Assembly (NCBI GenBank): GCA_949752745.1 | Contig: OX457028.1 | Coordinates: forward strand, 9,284,763-9,348,762 | Origin: Protula sp. h YS-2021 | Lineage: Eukaryota; Annelida; Polychaeta; Sabellida; Serpulidae | DNA length: 64,000 nucleotides | Direction of reading: 5' to 3' | Shown: positions 32,687 through 44,815 of the stretch, piece after piece | Position numbering within the stretch: the stretch's first letter is position 1 | How the letters are laid out: each line of letters begins with the position of its first letter | Notes under the pieces: generated by a model | Databases searched by the model: none | The model's input: the letters and a program-made list of their open reading frames with translations, nothing else | Told to the model about the DNA's origin: nothing | Position numbers and translations under genes: made by a program

Positions 32687-34194
32687 CAGAAGGCACGACG
32701 AGGCCAGACCTACAGCCCTCGGATTCCAAGCTGAACACAAATTCAGTGACAAAGATAGTGACAACTTTGACTTTACACAGCATAAGAATAGTTAACCTCT
32801 TGCAAAAGGTCTCCAGTTATATATAACACATATAATACATAATACAACTAATGTGGTCTCATTTTCTGAGCGGTTCTATTTTTTTTTAAACTATTGATGC
32901 AGTTCTTTGGTGATAGCGATGAACAAAATTACCAAGCAAAGATGTTAAAAAAACAAACATCGAAACAATTAGCTTGATTTTGACACACTGTACATGCAAG
33001 ACAACATTTAGAAAGTTTATACCCTCCAAAATTTATTCAAGAGAAAGTTGTAGACAGCAGTTTTACACTTCACATGGATATAGAGAAATTCAAAGACTCA
33101 AATTGAAGTTATTACATTTAATTTTCAGTACTTGTTATTTTCTGCTATATTTTTATTATTCATAAAGCCAAGTAAAACCACAGTAACCGGACACCGATAA
33201 AACTGAGCTAATGTGTCCGGTTTAGCGAGGTGTCCGGTGTATTGAGCTAATGTGTCCGGTTTAGCGAGGTGTCCGGTGTATTGAGAATCGGTCATTTTCC
33301 TCACTTTAACGCAGGTATCCTGGCAAGTGATCTGACGACAATTGACCCAGCGACGATTCATCTAGCGATAATTCATATAAATGGGCAGTGTGCAACAACT
33401 TATCTATTGTTCGGGGGGGGGGGGGGGGTATCATCCTGGGGGTATTGTCTAAGGGGGATATGGCACGGAACCCTGTGCAACAACTTATCTATTGTCTGTG
33501 GGGACGGGGGGGGCGGTATCATCCGGGGGTATTGTCTGGGAGGGGTATGGTCCGGAACCCGTGTGTAACAACTTATCTATTGTCTGTGGAGGGGGGGGGG
33601 GGCGGTATCATCCGGGGGGGGGGGGGTATTGTCTGGGAGGGGTATGGTCCGGAACCCGTGTGCAACAACTTATCTATTTCCTAAAAACTTGAAAAAACTC
33701 GACTTACTAAAATAAATAAACTGATATACATTCTCACTTTCTTTTAAACCAGATCAATATCAATTACATTAGGTTTTTAGAACTCTGTTTTTTAATATTT
33801 CCAAAGCAGAACACTTTTAGAGAAGCTTAAAGGTCAACTACTCCGGATGTTTTCGTCCAGGACCAATCCACATGCAGCGACTACACATAACTTATTACTC
33901 TGCACGAGTGATAATCCTTTATGTACCAGTGACTGTCAAAGGCTGCCTCACCTGTCCGAGTAACACGTGTTTTGTCCCAGTTTGCAACACGCCTTAATTC
34001 TTTGGAAGGGTGGAGGTAAGCCCCCCCCCCCTCACCGCCAACCCCCCCCCCCCCCCCCATGATGACATCCACTCCCTTTTTGGAAACTGCGGAGAAAAGC
34101 CACCTCCACCCTTAACCCCAGACCCCCTCCCCGGATATTTGTCATACCCTGAGAAAATTCCCCTTAACCATGCAATCTGTACACATGATTTGAT

Positions 34195-34267
<73 letters not shown>

Positions 34268-34271
<4 letters not shown>

Positions 34272-35110
34272 ACAGGGAATCTGTGTAATTAGGGATTTCA
34301 TGAAATCCCTACGGAATTCGTGCAATGAATAAGGTCATATTGATTATAAAACTATTTTGAAAAATTATCCATTCAGGAAGGCTGTTTAGTAGTTCTCCAA
34401 AACTGTGTATCCCTTTTCACACCAAAAGGAATTGCAATTTGTAACATTACCATCCAAAATAACAGAATATTGCGTGAAATGTGGCATAAGTTACATAGGA
34501 TAAAAAATATCGCTGAATTCAGGCACGGAAGTTTCTCATGAATGACAGTTTGGCAAATCGAGTGCTTTGAGTATATTAATTCAAAATCTACCATTAATTT
34601 CTATAAAATACTACATTGCAAACATGCAGATTCTCAATAAAAACATATATATATGTTACAGGGAATCTGTGAAATTAGGGATTTCATGAAATCCCTAGTG
34701 GATTCGTGTAATAATTTGCTCAATCAATTTCGATGTTTTTATTGAGAATTTTCATGTTTGCAATGTAGTCTTTAATCGAAATTAATAGTAGATTTTGAAT
34801 TAAAATACTGAAAGCACTCGATTGCCAAACTCTCATTCATATAATACTTCAGTACCTGAATTTAGCGGTATTTTTTGTCTTATGTAACTTATGCCACATT
34901 TCCCGCCAAATTCTGTTATTTTGGATGGTAATGTTATAAATTCCAATTCCTTTCGATGTGAAAAGGGATACACAGTTTTGAAGAACCACTAAACTGCCTT
35001 CCTGAATGGATAATTTTTCAAAATAGTTTTACAATCAATACGAGTTTATTCATTACACGAATTCCCTAGAGATTTCATGAAATCCCTAATTACACAGATT
35101 CCCTGTAACA
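34268..35110. mobile_element. Foldback element, 843 bp, near-palindromic arms
   Basis: The left arm (34268-34644) and right arm (34732-35110) are inverted copies with few mismatches, starting TGTTACAGGGAATCTGTG. A third copy of the end lies in the spacer (34655-34700). Each end carries TAGGGATTTCATGAAATCCC plus TA, a perfect 22-bp palindrome at 34290-34311 and 34676-34697, and imperfect near 35067. Both outer flanks are (AT)n. Confidence 0.93.
35045..35050 (-). promoter_or_regulatory. Possible poly(A) signal of the CUB membrane gene, inside a foldback element
   Basis: The first minus-strand AATAAA after the stop codon is at 35045-35050, 126 bases downstream, and it lies in the right arm of the foldback repeat. 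If used, the 3' UTR would end inside transposon-derived DNA. Confidence 0.3.
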
Positions 35111-35175
35111 TATATATATATATCAGCTTTGGCAAATTCATTACTGAATTGTGGCATCGCGAAGGCACATCAGCA

Positions 35176-37369
35176 TTACATATACATTTGTGTTCTCATG
35201 GCTTCATCGTATGAAGGAAGCGTGACGTCACATCCGTATTGCGACACGTGACTGTTATACGACTGTTCGTAAGAAGGCGGTGCGTCTGTCGGTAAACCTC
35301 GGCACACTGTGGTCACGTGACTTGATGTGGCTACGTCATGCCCTGCAGCACAGAAATGTTTATTTTTTATTGTGAAATGAACCAGCAAATTAACATATTT
35401 ATGATCTTATTTAAGTCAACGCAAGACACTGCGATTTAAAGCAGTATTATAGAAAGGATAATAAGCCCGCCCCCTGCTCCAGTGCCCTCTCCCCGTAACT
35501 TTGATTACCCGGTAATCAGTCCCCGACCCGTCCATTTATGTTATTTTTTTCATTCACTCATTGCAACTCGAAAAAAAATCTGGTCATTTTTAATGTTTTA
35601 TTTAATACTTATGTAAACGTCAAATTTGACTTGAAGATAGGGTGCCAAAGTTTGTTTCCTAACTGACCATTTTTTGTCCATATAGGGTGTTATTTGTCTG
35701 AAGTATTATGTGAACAACTGAATCTCGTGGAGATAAGAGTCTCAAAGAACGTCAACAACGGAGATTAACTCTGGTATTAAGTTATTAGTGACTCACTATA
35801 ACGACTTTATCTTGTCTGTTTTGTAATTATTGAAATGGCAACAAGTTGTTATTTATGGTCTTCATTTTTATACATATATACAATTAAAATATGAATGATA
35901 AAACAAGAAGAACGTGGAACCATGACAACAACGAGCGAATATCTTTCGTGTGTAAAAGTATCGCAAATCGGCAGGTTATAGAATACTTAAGGTATACATG
36001 AATAACAGTGCAGTACATGAGTTATAACTTTGCTTAAGTCTGGAGTTGCCCAATTACAGTCGTATTTAGAATAAAATATAAAATAACTTATTCATTTTAA
36101 AGAAGATGCTATTTGTGATGCTGTAAGCTCTAGAATGCCTTTGTCTAAGTTTGTGACATAAAAGAGGGAAATCGAGAGAAAAACCTACAGAACAGTTAAA
36201 GTTTATGGACGTTTCATGCAACATCGCTTTATCAATGCTATCATTAATAATCAAACTTAGTTCAATAATAAGTTGTCTTGAAATATCTGAAGTATATGAT
36301 CGGTTTTGAGCAATTTCTTATAGTGATTTTGTTGTTATAATTTAATGTCTATAATGTTTTTGATTTTCAGTTAATCGTGATGTACTGCCGTTGTTACATA
36401 CGCATTACGTATAAAAGCCAATAAAATAGAAAAAAAAACAGAAGGAACTGTTTCCCTGACATTACAATTTATTTCTTTCCATCATTTGATCGTTGATTAC
36501 TAAAATCTCAAAATCACCGAAACACTAAAATGTACTGTCACTGGAGTGTTTATAGAACACCACCTATCACTATCATACTCTACTGTACATGCACTAGCGC
36601 TAACCCTTAACTTCTATAAATACTGTTCTCTAATGTAGTGACACGTTTTTTCCTCGGCCTCGGAGAACTTCGTGTGCCTGTGTCATGCCTACACAGATAT
36701 CCACGTGTTATGTGCGTTAGTCACACGTGTGTCTGTGTTGCACCCACACTGATATCCAGGTGTTGTGTGTAGAGGTCACACGTGTGACTGAGCCATACCT
36801 ACTCAGATATCCACGTGTTATGAGTGTGAGTCACACGTGTGTCTGTGCCACACTTGCTTGGATATCACGTGCTATGTGTTACAGTCACATGTGTGACCGC
36901 GCCATACCTACCTGCGGCGGTAGTCCCACAAGCAGAGTTGGCTGCCGGCTGTCCGTCTGATTTCCCACACGAACGAATGATCTGTTTACGCTTCAGGACA
37001 CACAGGGCAAGACCAACTACAACAAAACTATCACTTATAAAGCTTTAAAATATTCAAATAATTATATGATGTAACAACTGTTAGATGCTTATTGTGTCAG
37101 ACAAGTTAAGGGTCTATATAAGCCCCCCCCCCCCGCCCAAAAAAAAAAAAAAAAAAAAAAAAAGTAAAAATAAAAATAAAAAAAAAAACCAGAAAAAACA
37201 TAGTTTTCTTTGTCTAAATGAGTTATCAACTGTTTGGAAAGAATATGGTGGTGAGGATTTTAATTAATTTGCATGCCAGATATACAAAACAACGACTTAC
37301 ACGAGATAATGGAAACTACAAAACAGACAATTCCGAGGAGCAAGCCTTTGGTAGAATTGTTTTCTTTAT
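35176..37369 (-). CDS. Transmembrane helix and cytoplasmic tail with PPSY and LPSY motifs
   Basis: Exon 37301-37369 begins DKENNSTKG and enters a hydrophobic run (LLLGIVCFVVSIIS). Exon 36912-37016 continues it with FGLALCVL and then KRKQ, the stop-transfer. The final exon, 35176-35342, carries APPSYEQSY and LPSYDEAMRTQMYM before the stop. Tyrosines spaced this way resemble the tails of small PPxY membrane adaptors. Confidence 0.85.
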
Positions 37370-38772
37370 CTGAAACAAGAAAAACGGGTAACACTCATGC
37401 CAGTATCTAATGCGAATATAACGGGATAGGATCACCCGCAAAAATGGGACCATTTCATAGACAGGACCACCCTGTAAAAGGGGACCACATCACAAAAAAA
37501 CACCCTGAGGTGTTCTGTTGTCTGTATTCTGGTGACCCCATTTCTGGGGTTCTTGTGGTCCTATTTCTGGGGTTCTGGTGGTCCTATTTCTGGGGTTCTG
37601 GTGATCCTATTTCCTGGGTTCTGGTGATCCTATTTCTGGGGTTCTGGTGATCCTATTTCTGGGGTTCTGGTGATCTTATTTCTGGGGTTCTGGTGATCTT
37701 ATTTCTGGGGTTCTGGTGGTCCTATTTCCGGGGTTCTAGTGGTCCTATTTCTGGGGTTCTGGCGGTCCTATTTCCGGGGTTCTGGTGATCCTATTTCTGG
37801 GGTTCTGGTGGTCCTATTTCCGGGGTGCTGCTGTATAATGGCGCTATTATCATACCAGTGTTTTACAAAGATGCTTTAAGTAACTATCCATTGCACAAGA
37901 ATGTGTTAAGCTTACCTACACTGTCGAATTCCTCACACTGCAGATCCTCTGGAACTGTTGAGACAAAGAAACAATGGCGCATGAATATGTGCAGAATGTG
38001 TGCAGAGTTGTTAGTACTTCTCAGGGATTACCTTAATTTTTTATATGTAGTTGATTAACATTCCCAGGGTTAGGTGGGGGCACTTGGTACCAAATTTGTT
38101 ACCCAGCATGTCCAGAAACGTAGAGAAAGGGAGGTAATTTTGAGGTCAGACGTAGTCCGTCGAAGTGTCAATTTAGTTGGAAAATTTCTGTATAATTTCC
38201 CGTTCAGTACTCCGCGTTTTTCACAAAAAGGGGTTTTCCGAAACTGCACTCCGCGTTTGGTTTAAAAAGGGGGTATTATTTCAAACTTAGCACTCCACGC
38301 TTCGGTGTCGTTTTAAAAAGTCATGGACATGCATGGTAACCAGTTGGTACGTGAGTGACCCCCCCCCCCCTCCCAGCCCCCAGGTTAACATTGCAGACGT
38401 AATAAAACATTTCGATGTTACAAAATAGAAATACAAACTAGAACTCACTTGTCTCACGGTGCCTCATGCACCGGTAAGTAGCCAAGAATGCGGCGTACGA
38501 AAAGTCGCTTTCGTCGTACTCGAATACGAGAGTAAGGTTTTGTTTTGTGTAGAGCGATAATGGAAGGTTTTCACACTTTATATTCAGTTCTTGTGTCTTG
38601 AATTCTGGAAACAAATTGGACGTACAGGCTGTGTGAAGTAACTCATTAGTGATATGATCTTGGACCACAGTTTATTGGACACTAAATTTCGGTATCAAAT
38701 CGCAAAAGTTGACATCCTCCCTACATGTGGCGAACCAAAAATAACCGTGGATGTGGTATTACATCCACACGT

Positions 38773-38814
<42 letters not shown>

Positions 38815-41800
38815 AGAGAGAGAGAATTGAGAGTGAGGCAGGGGAGTTATATTTGTTTTCTAACTGTTTCTATACAATATGAAGCACAACCATGTACTGT
38901 TATGGCTAAATAGTTACCGAAGTAACTCTTCTTTTCCCAGCTTTACATCATTTTCCTTGTGCAGGGGGCGGGGGTAGGGAGTAGGAGGGGTGGGAGTAGG
39001 GGGTAGGGAGTAGGAGGGGGTGGGAGTAGGGGGTAGGGGTAGGGTGTAGGAGGGGGTGGGGGAGGTATGAACTCTATAAACATTATAAAAATTAAAAATA
39101 ATATATATATATATATATCATGTTACTACTCAAGAAGGAAGTAAGCGATTATGTGTCAAGTAAAATATAAGGAAATACAAAACATTTCTGTAAAAGCATG
39201 CGACACTCTTCTGCTGGTGATCTTTCACTGGTGTCGCTTTTAATTGCTAATAAGAAAAAAAGCTTAGAAAAAAACTTTCACCAGTAAAGTGTACAAATGG
39301 AATCTATTAAAGTCCAGCAAATAGGACCGACCAGCAAATAGGACCACCCCGCAAATAGGTCCACCCAGCAAATGGGACCACCCAAAAATGGGACCATGAC
39401 ATAAAAAGGACCACTTTTTGCAGTCCGTTTCCAGGTGATTATTATGGTTCATTATAAAAAGTCCGACAAATAGGATCCCCCTTAAATAACACCACCCCAC
39501 AAATAACATCACCCCACAAATAACACCACCCCAGAAACAACACCATCCCACACATAGCACCACCCCACAAACAACACCACACCACAAATAACACCACCCC
39601 ACAAATAACACCATCCCACAAATAACGCCACCCCACAAACAACACCACACCACAAATAACACCACCCCACAAACAACATCATCCCACAAATAACACCACC
39701 CCACAAACAACACCACACCACAAATAACACCACCCCACAAATAACACCACCCCACAAATAACACCACCCCACAAACAACACCATCCCACACATAGCACCA
39801 CCCCACAAACAACACCACACCACAAATAACACCACCCCACAAATAACATTATCCCACAAATAACATTATCCCACAAATAACATTATCCCACAAATAACAC
39901 CACCCCACAAAGAACACCACCCCACAAATAACGTCACCCCACAAATAACATTATCCCACAAATAACACCACCCCACAATTAACATTATCCCACAAATAAC
40001 ACCACCCCACAATTAACACCACCCCACAAAGAACACCACCCCACAAATAACAACACCCCTAAGACCACTTTGGACATTGGGCCACTTTAGTTCAGTCCCA
40101 TTGGTGATCTTATTTCCGGAGTTAGATAGTAGCCAAACGAATCCATGCTAAAAATGTTTGAAAACTTTTAAATCCAGTTCTTTTTTTAAACGAACTATTT
40201 TGCATGATCTTTTCAAAGCTGTAAATCATTGTCCGGCGTATCCTGTGACAAATCGTACTTTAAGAGTACCGAGTCCTAATGAAGGGATTCCCCTGTACTC
40301 TGACAAGTGTCAAAATGAGCCTTACCGCACTGCATAGATAACGCTTCTGCTGCGCACTGTGCCCCAATATAAATGTAATTTATAGTCAGGTTGAGAGTGT
40401 CTCCTTTTGGAAATGTAATTCTCCAGCAATAAACTCTTGGCCTAAAATTACAAATAAATATTTGGTTTATCAGTAATACCTGTGGACATTGTTGTGATTT
40501 CAATTCAATTAAAATCGATTTTAAAAGTGGGTTTAAATGTCAATTTATTTTCAATTACGTGTTATCAAAATAGTCTTTAATCTTATTTGCCATTAGTTCG
40601 ATAGATGTTTACTTTTAATTTACCAAAATAAGTGATGTTAAAATATATGATTTATAAAGGTAAACTAAAAAAAAAAATGAATGATTATACCCTGAAACCG
40701 GAGCGAAGAGCATTAGAGATTGTTGATGACGCTGGCCATATGTGTGTTCTACGTCATCACAATTAGGCGCGCCGTGTACAGTATCTGTCACAAACAATGC
40801 AAAGCTTCACACGAGAAATACTGTTTTAAATATCACAACTCTGGAAATATGTACTCGTCGATGATATTTTACGAGTCTTAATTTATGACATCACAATGAT
40901 GTCATTGTATTTTAATTTTTCTCGGGCGTTTAAATTTGGCATATTATTTCACTAGTTTTTTTATGGAATGCCGTTTTCACATTTATTAGGGAATTATTGA
41001 TATCAAGAATTAACTTTTGATCTCAAAAATGGAAATTTTGATATCAAGAATTAATTTTTGATCGCAAAAATCCATATTTTGATATCAAGAATTAGTTATT
41101 GCTATCTGTAATTGTATTTTTGATATCTCTAAATGTATTCTTGATCTCAAAAAATAATTTTTGATATCAATAAATATTTAGAGATATCAAGAATTATTTA
41201 TTGATGTCAAAAATGATTTACTGATATCTAAAATTGATATTTTGAGATCAAAAATTCAATTCTTGATAGCAAAAATGAAATATTTGATAGCAAAATATCA
41301 ATTTTGAGCTCAATAACTGATTTTCTATATATTGATATCAAGAATTTATTTCAGATATCATTATTTCAGACTGATACTTTTTTTAATTTGTATTTTGAAA
41401 TCTGTAAACGATTTTTTTTAACTCAAAAACTGATTCTTGATATCAAAATATCAGTTAATTTTTTTAAATAAAAAATTTGGAAACACGCATCTGTAAGTAA
41501 ATAATGGCTGTCCTTGTATGCAGAATCTTTATTTTAATTTTTCTGTACAAAAAAGAAGCAATTCTTGAGATCAAAAGTTGTGTTGTTATTATTGATCTCA
41601 ATAATTCAAATTTTCATCTCCAAAATTTAATTGACGGTTCGTTATATTTTATGTGAATGTGGTCTCCCTTAAGATTTTTTAGGTTTGTAAATTTCATCTT
41701 TTGATCTCAAATATAAATTTTTGCGATCTAAAATTCAATTAATGATAGCAAAACATAAATTAATGAGATCTACATTGATTTATTGATATCTCTAAATATA

Positions 41801-42688
41801 TTTTGATATCAAAAATAAGCATTAAATGTTAAAACGGCATTCCATATTTTTTTCGCTCTCTTTAACTTCGCCATATTTTTTTTCGCGCAGCATAATTAAA
41901 CGTACTATGTGTTCTGCTGTCATCACAATCACACACAATCCATAATTTATTTTGAGAGTAATAAAAACCACATGCAGAAATTAGTAGTGACTTGGATGAC
42001 ACAAAAAAGTGATTCGCAAAAGGAATTAACCATTTTCTGGTATATTAATTGTATATAAATGCCACAGCGATACAAAATATCACTTTGGACTGCGAACGTC
42101 GTGACATTTTTTTTGCACAATTCTACCGCTGTAGTTTCATGTGGTGACTCACATGTTATTTAACGGATTGCAACGATAAGGCATGGCTTCTCCCCCTCCA
42201 CCCCCACCCTCCCCTGGAACGAGGCATTGAATGATCGAGGGGATGCAATTATCTGCTTCGGCGACTCCACTATTCTCGGTCCAGTTTTATGATTTGGATA
42301 TCATTTAACTCGGGTTTTTATAGCTCTGGGCAGCATTTCTAAAACATCTTTATGAATTTGTGAACTCCCAGTTCTTAAATTTTAATTGCCTCATAAACTT
42401 TTAAAATGAATTTAACTTTGTTATAATAAATAAAAAATATGTATAATTTTCGACAGTATTTAATTTTTATTAATGATTAAAACGTGGAGTAAAGAGAAAA
42501 ATGAGTGAACTTTAACCGTTACTTGACTAATAATTGCCGTTTGGTTGTGTATAAAGCTATACCTGTTAGATAGACTTTTGTGTTGTATGAAAACTAAGCC
42601 ATTTTTTCATAATTGTTTGCTTACCTACTCCAAACAAAAACACAGCTATAATACACCACGCTAACAACGCCTTTGGCTGAATTGCCAT
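35176..42688 (-). CDS. Type I membrane protein with CUB-like ectodomain and PPxY-type tail
   Basis: This complete eight-exon gene encodes 269 residues. Exons are 42625-42688, 40691-40784, 40326-40441, 38449-38604, 37916-37954, 37301-37369, 36912-37016 and 35176-35342. All junctions follow GT-AG and keep frame from the ATG at 42686-42688 to the TAA at 35176-35178. The start context (GTTACCATGG) is good. The order is signal peptide, one CUB-like domain, a short stalk with NNST (a possible glycosylation site), one transmembrane helix, a basic KRK stop-transfer and a tail of about 90 residues. The tail contains APPSYEQSY and LPSYDEAM, forms recognised by WW domains of NEDD4-family ubiquitin ligases. 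I do not recognise a named orthologue. The protein is probably a plasma-membrane adaptor or receptor whose turnover is ubiquitin-linked (inference). Confidence 0.85.
36660..36911. repeat. About 60-bp repeat with ACACGTGT palindromes next to a splice donor
   Basis: Four units contain GTCACACGTGTG and ATATCCACGTGTTATG. Two units also contain CATACCTAC, the inverse of the donor GTAGGTATGG of the adjacent exon (36912), so the array begins at the exon boundary. Confidence 0.85.
37440..37830. repeat. 23-bp minisatellite (CTATTTCTGGGGTTCTGGTGGTC)
   Basis: About 13 units, preceded by AATGGGACC/GGACCACC sequence. The unit is the inverse type of the element ends seen at 39.3-40.1 kb and 55.1-55.8 kb. 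Confidence 0.93.
38449..40784 (-). CDS. CUB-like ectodomain (3 exons)
   Basis: Exons 40691-40784, 40326-40441 and 38449-38604 encode about 120 residues with six cysteines: PNCDD, RVYCWRI, GAQCAA, SMQCG, NIKCEN and TYRCMR. The pattern VYCWRITFPKGDTLNLTINY matches the CUB core (C-x-W-x-I, then a glycine and a hydrophobic strand). NLTLVFEYDESDFSYAAFLA matches the last CUB strands (LxVxF...FxAxY). The spacing of the central cysteines is atypical, so this is a divergent CUB. NLT sequences offer N-glycosylation sites. Confidence 0.7.
39305..40130. repeat. 17-bp minisatellite (AATAACACCACCCCACA) within a MITE-like element
   Basis: About 35 units with variants (CATTATCCCA, CAACACCACAC) run from about 39480 to 40060. 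They are preceded by CAAATAGGACCACCC and followed by GGTGATCTTATTTCCGGAGTT, the two end types of this element family. Confidence 0.93.
40964..41844. mobile_element. TA-flanked 881-bp element filled with GATATC/GATCTC repeats
   Basis: The ends are TGGAATGCCGTTTTCACATT and the inverse AATGTTAAAACGGCATTCCA (one mismatch), each flanked by TA. The interior is a degenerate array of TTTTTGATATCAAAAAT-like words in both orientations. There is no coding frame. It sits in intron 1 of the CUB membrane gene. The TA duplication suggests mobilisation by a Tc1/mariner-type transposase. Confidence 0.88.
42625..42688 (-). CDS. Signal-peptide exon of the CUB membrane protein
   Basis: It encodes MAIQPKALLAWCIIAVFLFG followed by V and a split Gly codon. 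That is a basic residue then a hydrophobic core ending near the exon boundary, as expected for a secretory signal. The donor GTAAGC follows in phase 1. The motif GCGTCACGT lies 21 bases upstream on the coding strand (42709-42717). Confidence 0.8.
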
Positions 42689-43594
42689 GGTAACACTATC
42701 ACATTCTTACGTGACGCTTCTGTCTTGTTCTGCTTTATTTTTTTTTTAAATTTTAGAGAAAATATTAATCAGCAACTGGTTAATCAAAAATTATTTTTTA
42801 TAAAAATTTATTCGCATTTATTTGCGTCGTATGAATAGAATAAATTATCCATAGTCCTGTTGAATTTAAAACATGGCTAACAATCCAAATACATCATTAT
42901 ACTACCGACGTAAGCTGTAGGACATAGGACAATGCAGTCACGTGGTATATGGGCTAGAACACTCAAACCATATCTGCATTTTATTGTTTTAAGACATGAT
43001 AAGCGACTCTTTGCTTGCCCCATAAATCAACAAGGAATAAGTGCGCACCACTAAACATCTAAATATATCCCACGTGTTGTTTTTTTTTTATTTAGCCCTG
43101 CCGTCTGTCGTCGCTGGGTTATACTCATAACTTACGGGCATTTGCTGTGCGTTATGTGTATGCGTGTGTGTGTGTGTGGGGGGGGGGGGGGAGGGTTGGG
43201 TGTGTAAATAATATTTCTCAAAACGTTACTTTTTCTGCATTTCTGGTCTGATTGTTTTTACATTTGGCGGGAATGTTTCCTGTGTAATCCTCTATACAGC
43301 CCGTATGTTTTGGCGATTGGGACAAAATTGGTAAAAATATCGGTCAAATTTAGGACAATACAAAAAAAAATTGCCACTCTTCCTACAAATCCAGCCCGAT
43401 TACTATTTGATAGGAATGTTCCCCTCAAGCTCCTGCATCAGGCTTTTAGTTTTGTTTCGATTTTACCAAAAATTAGTAAAAAAATTGACTAACATTGACA
43501 AAAGTGCATACAAAGAAATCCTAACGCAGGAGATAAAATCAGAATGTGCTTCTCCTGGATGCGCTTCCACCACTCGCTCAACCATTTGTCACGA

Positions 43595-43800
43595 CAGCGC
43601 CCCCGGTGAGCCGCTGGACTGATAATACCGAGACCGTGGGTTCAAACCACGCAGAGTTATATCGCTGTTTTCCTTTATCGGTTTTATAGGCAATATTTAC
43701 GGTTCTATCTCTCATGCAAGCAGTGGTTTACTTTGTCTCCTGCGAAGCAAGAGGTTGTGAGTTCAAGTCCCAGCTAGGAATCAGTTAATGTTTTATGTAT
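43595..43800 (+). repeat. Dimeric tRNA-like SINE, copy 1
   Basis: Two tRNA-like units are joined. The first has GGACTGATAATACCGAGACC and the B box GGGTTCAAACC. The second has GGTTGTGAGTTCAAGTCCC. The spacer CTTTATCGGTTTTATAGGCA is shared with copy 2. Confidence 0.65.
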
Positions 43801-43961
43801 GCTTTGCTTGCATGCTATATTTTCAGTGTTGCTGTAAGGTAAGGCAGGAAGACCATATATTTCAGCTGTGCGACGCATGGTTATTTTTCATTTTTTTATT
43901 AATTCCCGTTTTTAGGCATTGACACATGCAAAATGATGCATTTTAAAAAGCCATTATTGTT

Positions 43962-43964
<3 letters not shown>

Positions 43965-44022
<58 letters not shown>
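43965..44022. repeat. (ATT)n microsatellite between the SINE copies
   Basis: About 19 ATT units. Confidence 0.97.
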
Positions 44023-44025
<3 letters not shown>

Positions 44026-44079
44026 TACTGCAGAAATATCGCAATGCGCTCGTACTTGATATTTCGCCACTGGTCGCCT

Positions 44080-44285
44080 GACGAAATATAGCTCAGGCCG
44101 TAAGGTATCGGGCTGATAATGACGAGGTCGCTGGTTCAATATATATATATTTTTTTTGCATTGTCTCCCTTTATTGGTTTTATATGCAATATTTAAAGTT
44201 CTGCCTCCAATGACATTGGTTTGTTTTGTCGCCTGAATAGCAACAGGTTGTGAGTTCAAGTCGCAGGAAGGAATCAATTTATTAT
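44080..44285 (+). repeat. Dimeric tRNA-like SINE, copy 2
   Basis: It shows the same layout as copy 1: GGGCTGATAATGACGAGGTC, then GGTTCAA, the spacer CTTTATTGGTTTTATATGCA, then GGTTGTGAGTTCAAGTCGC. The first B box is interrupted by an AT tract. Confidence 0.6.
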
Positions 44286-44574
44286 TTTTTGTGTTTGTGT
44301 TTTATTTGTCAACAAAATCGTTAGTGTTGCTGATAGTGTGTAAAACTTAATAAGTATTTATGATCGAGTTGTAGTGTTTTTGTTACCGGTTCGTCAAAAA
44401 CTGGTCAAATAAAAGGATACCTTTAGGATAATGTCTTTAAACTTCAACGAAGAAATACGATTTTACAACTTAAACGCACATACTTTTAATATTGCTTAAG
44501 GCCTTGCTTCTTTAGTAGCAAAGGCTAATTAAAAAGTGCTGAGGAAAATGACCCATGAGATAATAGAAATATAG

Positions 44575-44815
44575 ACAAACTTCCGGGTTTAGTTGTTCAG
44601 TGTGTACACTGCCCGTGAAGTGCTTGGTTTTGTGGCTCCTCTGATTGCCTGCAGTGATATTCTCTTCGGCGTTTAAATACTGAGGGGTGTCCACAATAGA
44701 GGGGTCTAGATATAAAGGAACTCTATGGCTTTTAAAAACAGACTGAAAAATGTTGTCCATAATTCAGGAGTGTTCATAGTAAAGGGGTGTCCATATCCGG
44801 GGTTTCACTGTACCT
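44575..44815. mobile_element. Probable MITE with GGTTTCACTGTA end
   Basis: Repeated GGGGTGTCCA motifs lead to GGGGTTTCACTGTA at 44800-44814. Similar GTGTCCGGT repeats occur at 33180-33290. The left boundary is not resolved. Confidence 0.4.

Noticed and set aside
39264..39876. Open frames of up to 192 codons rich in WGGVICGVVLF on the minus strand
   Set aside because: They are translations of a 17-bp minisatellite. Because 17 is not a multiple of three, all frames stay open in the same way.
44512..44760. 82-codon minus-strand frame with SHRVPLYLDPSIVDTPQYLN
   Set aside because: It lies within GGGGTGTCC-repeat, MITE-like sequence and has no splice or domain support.
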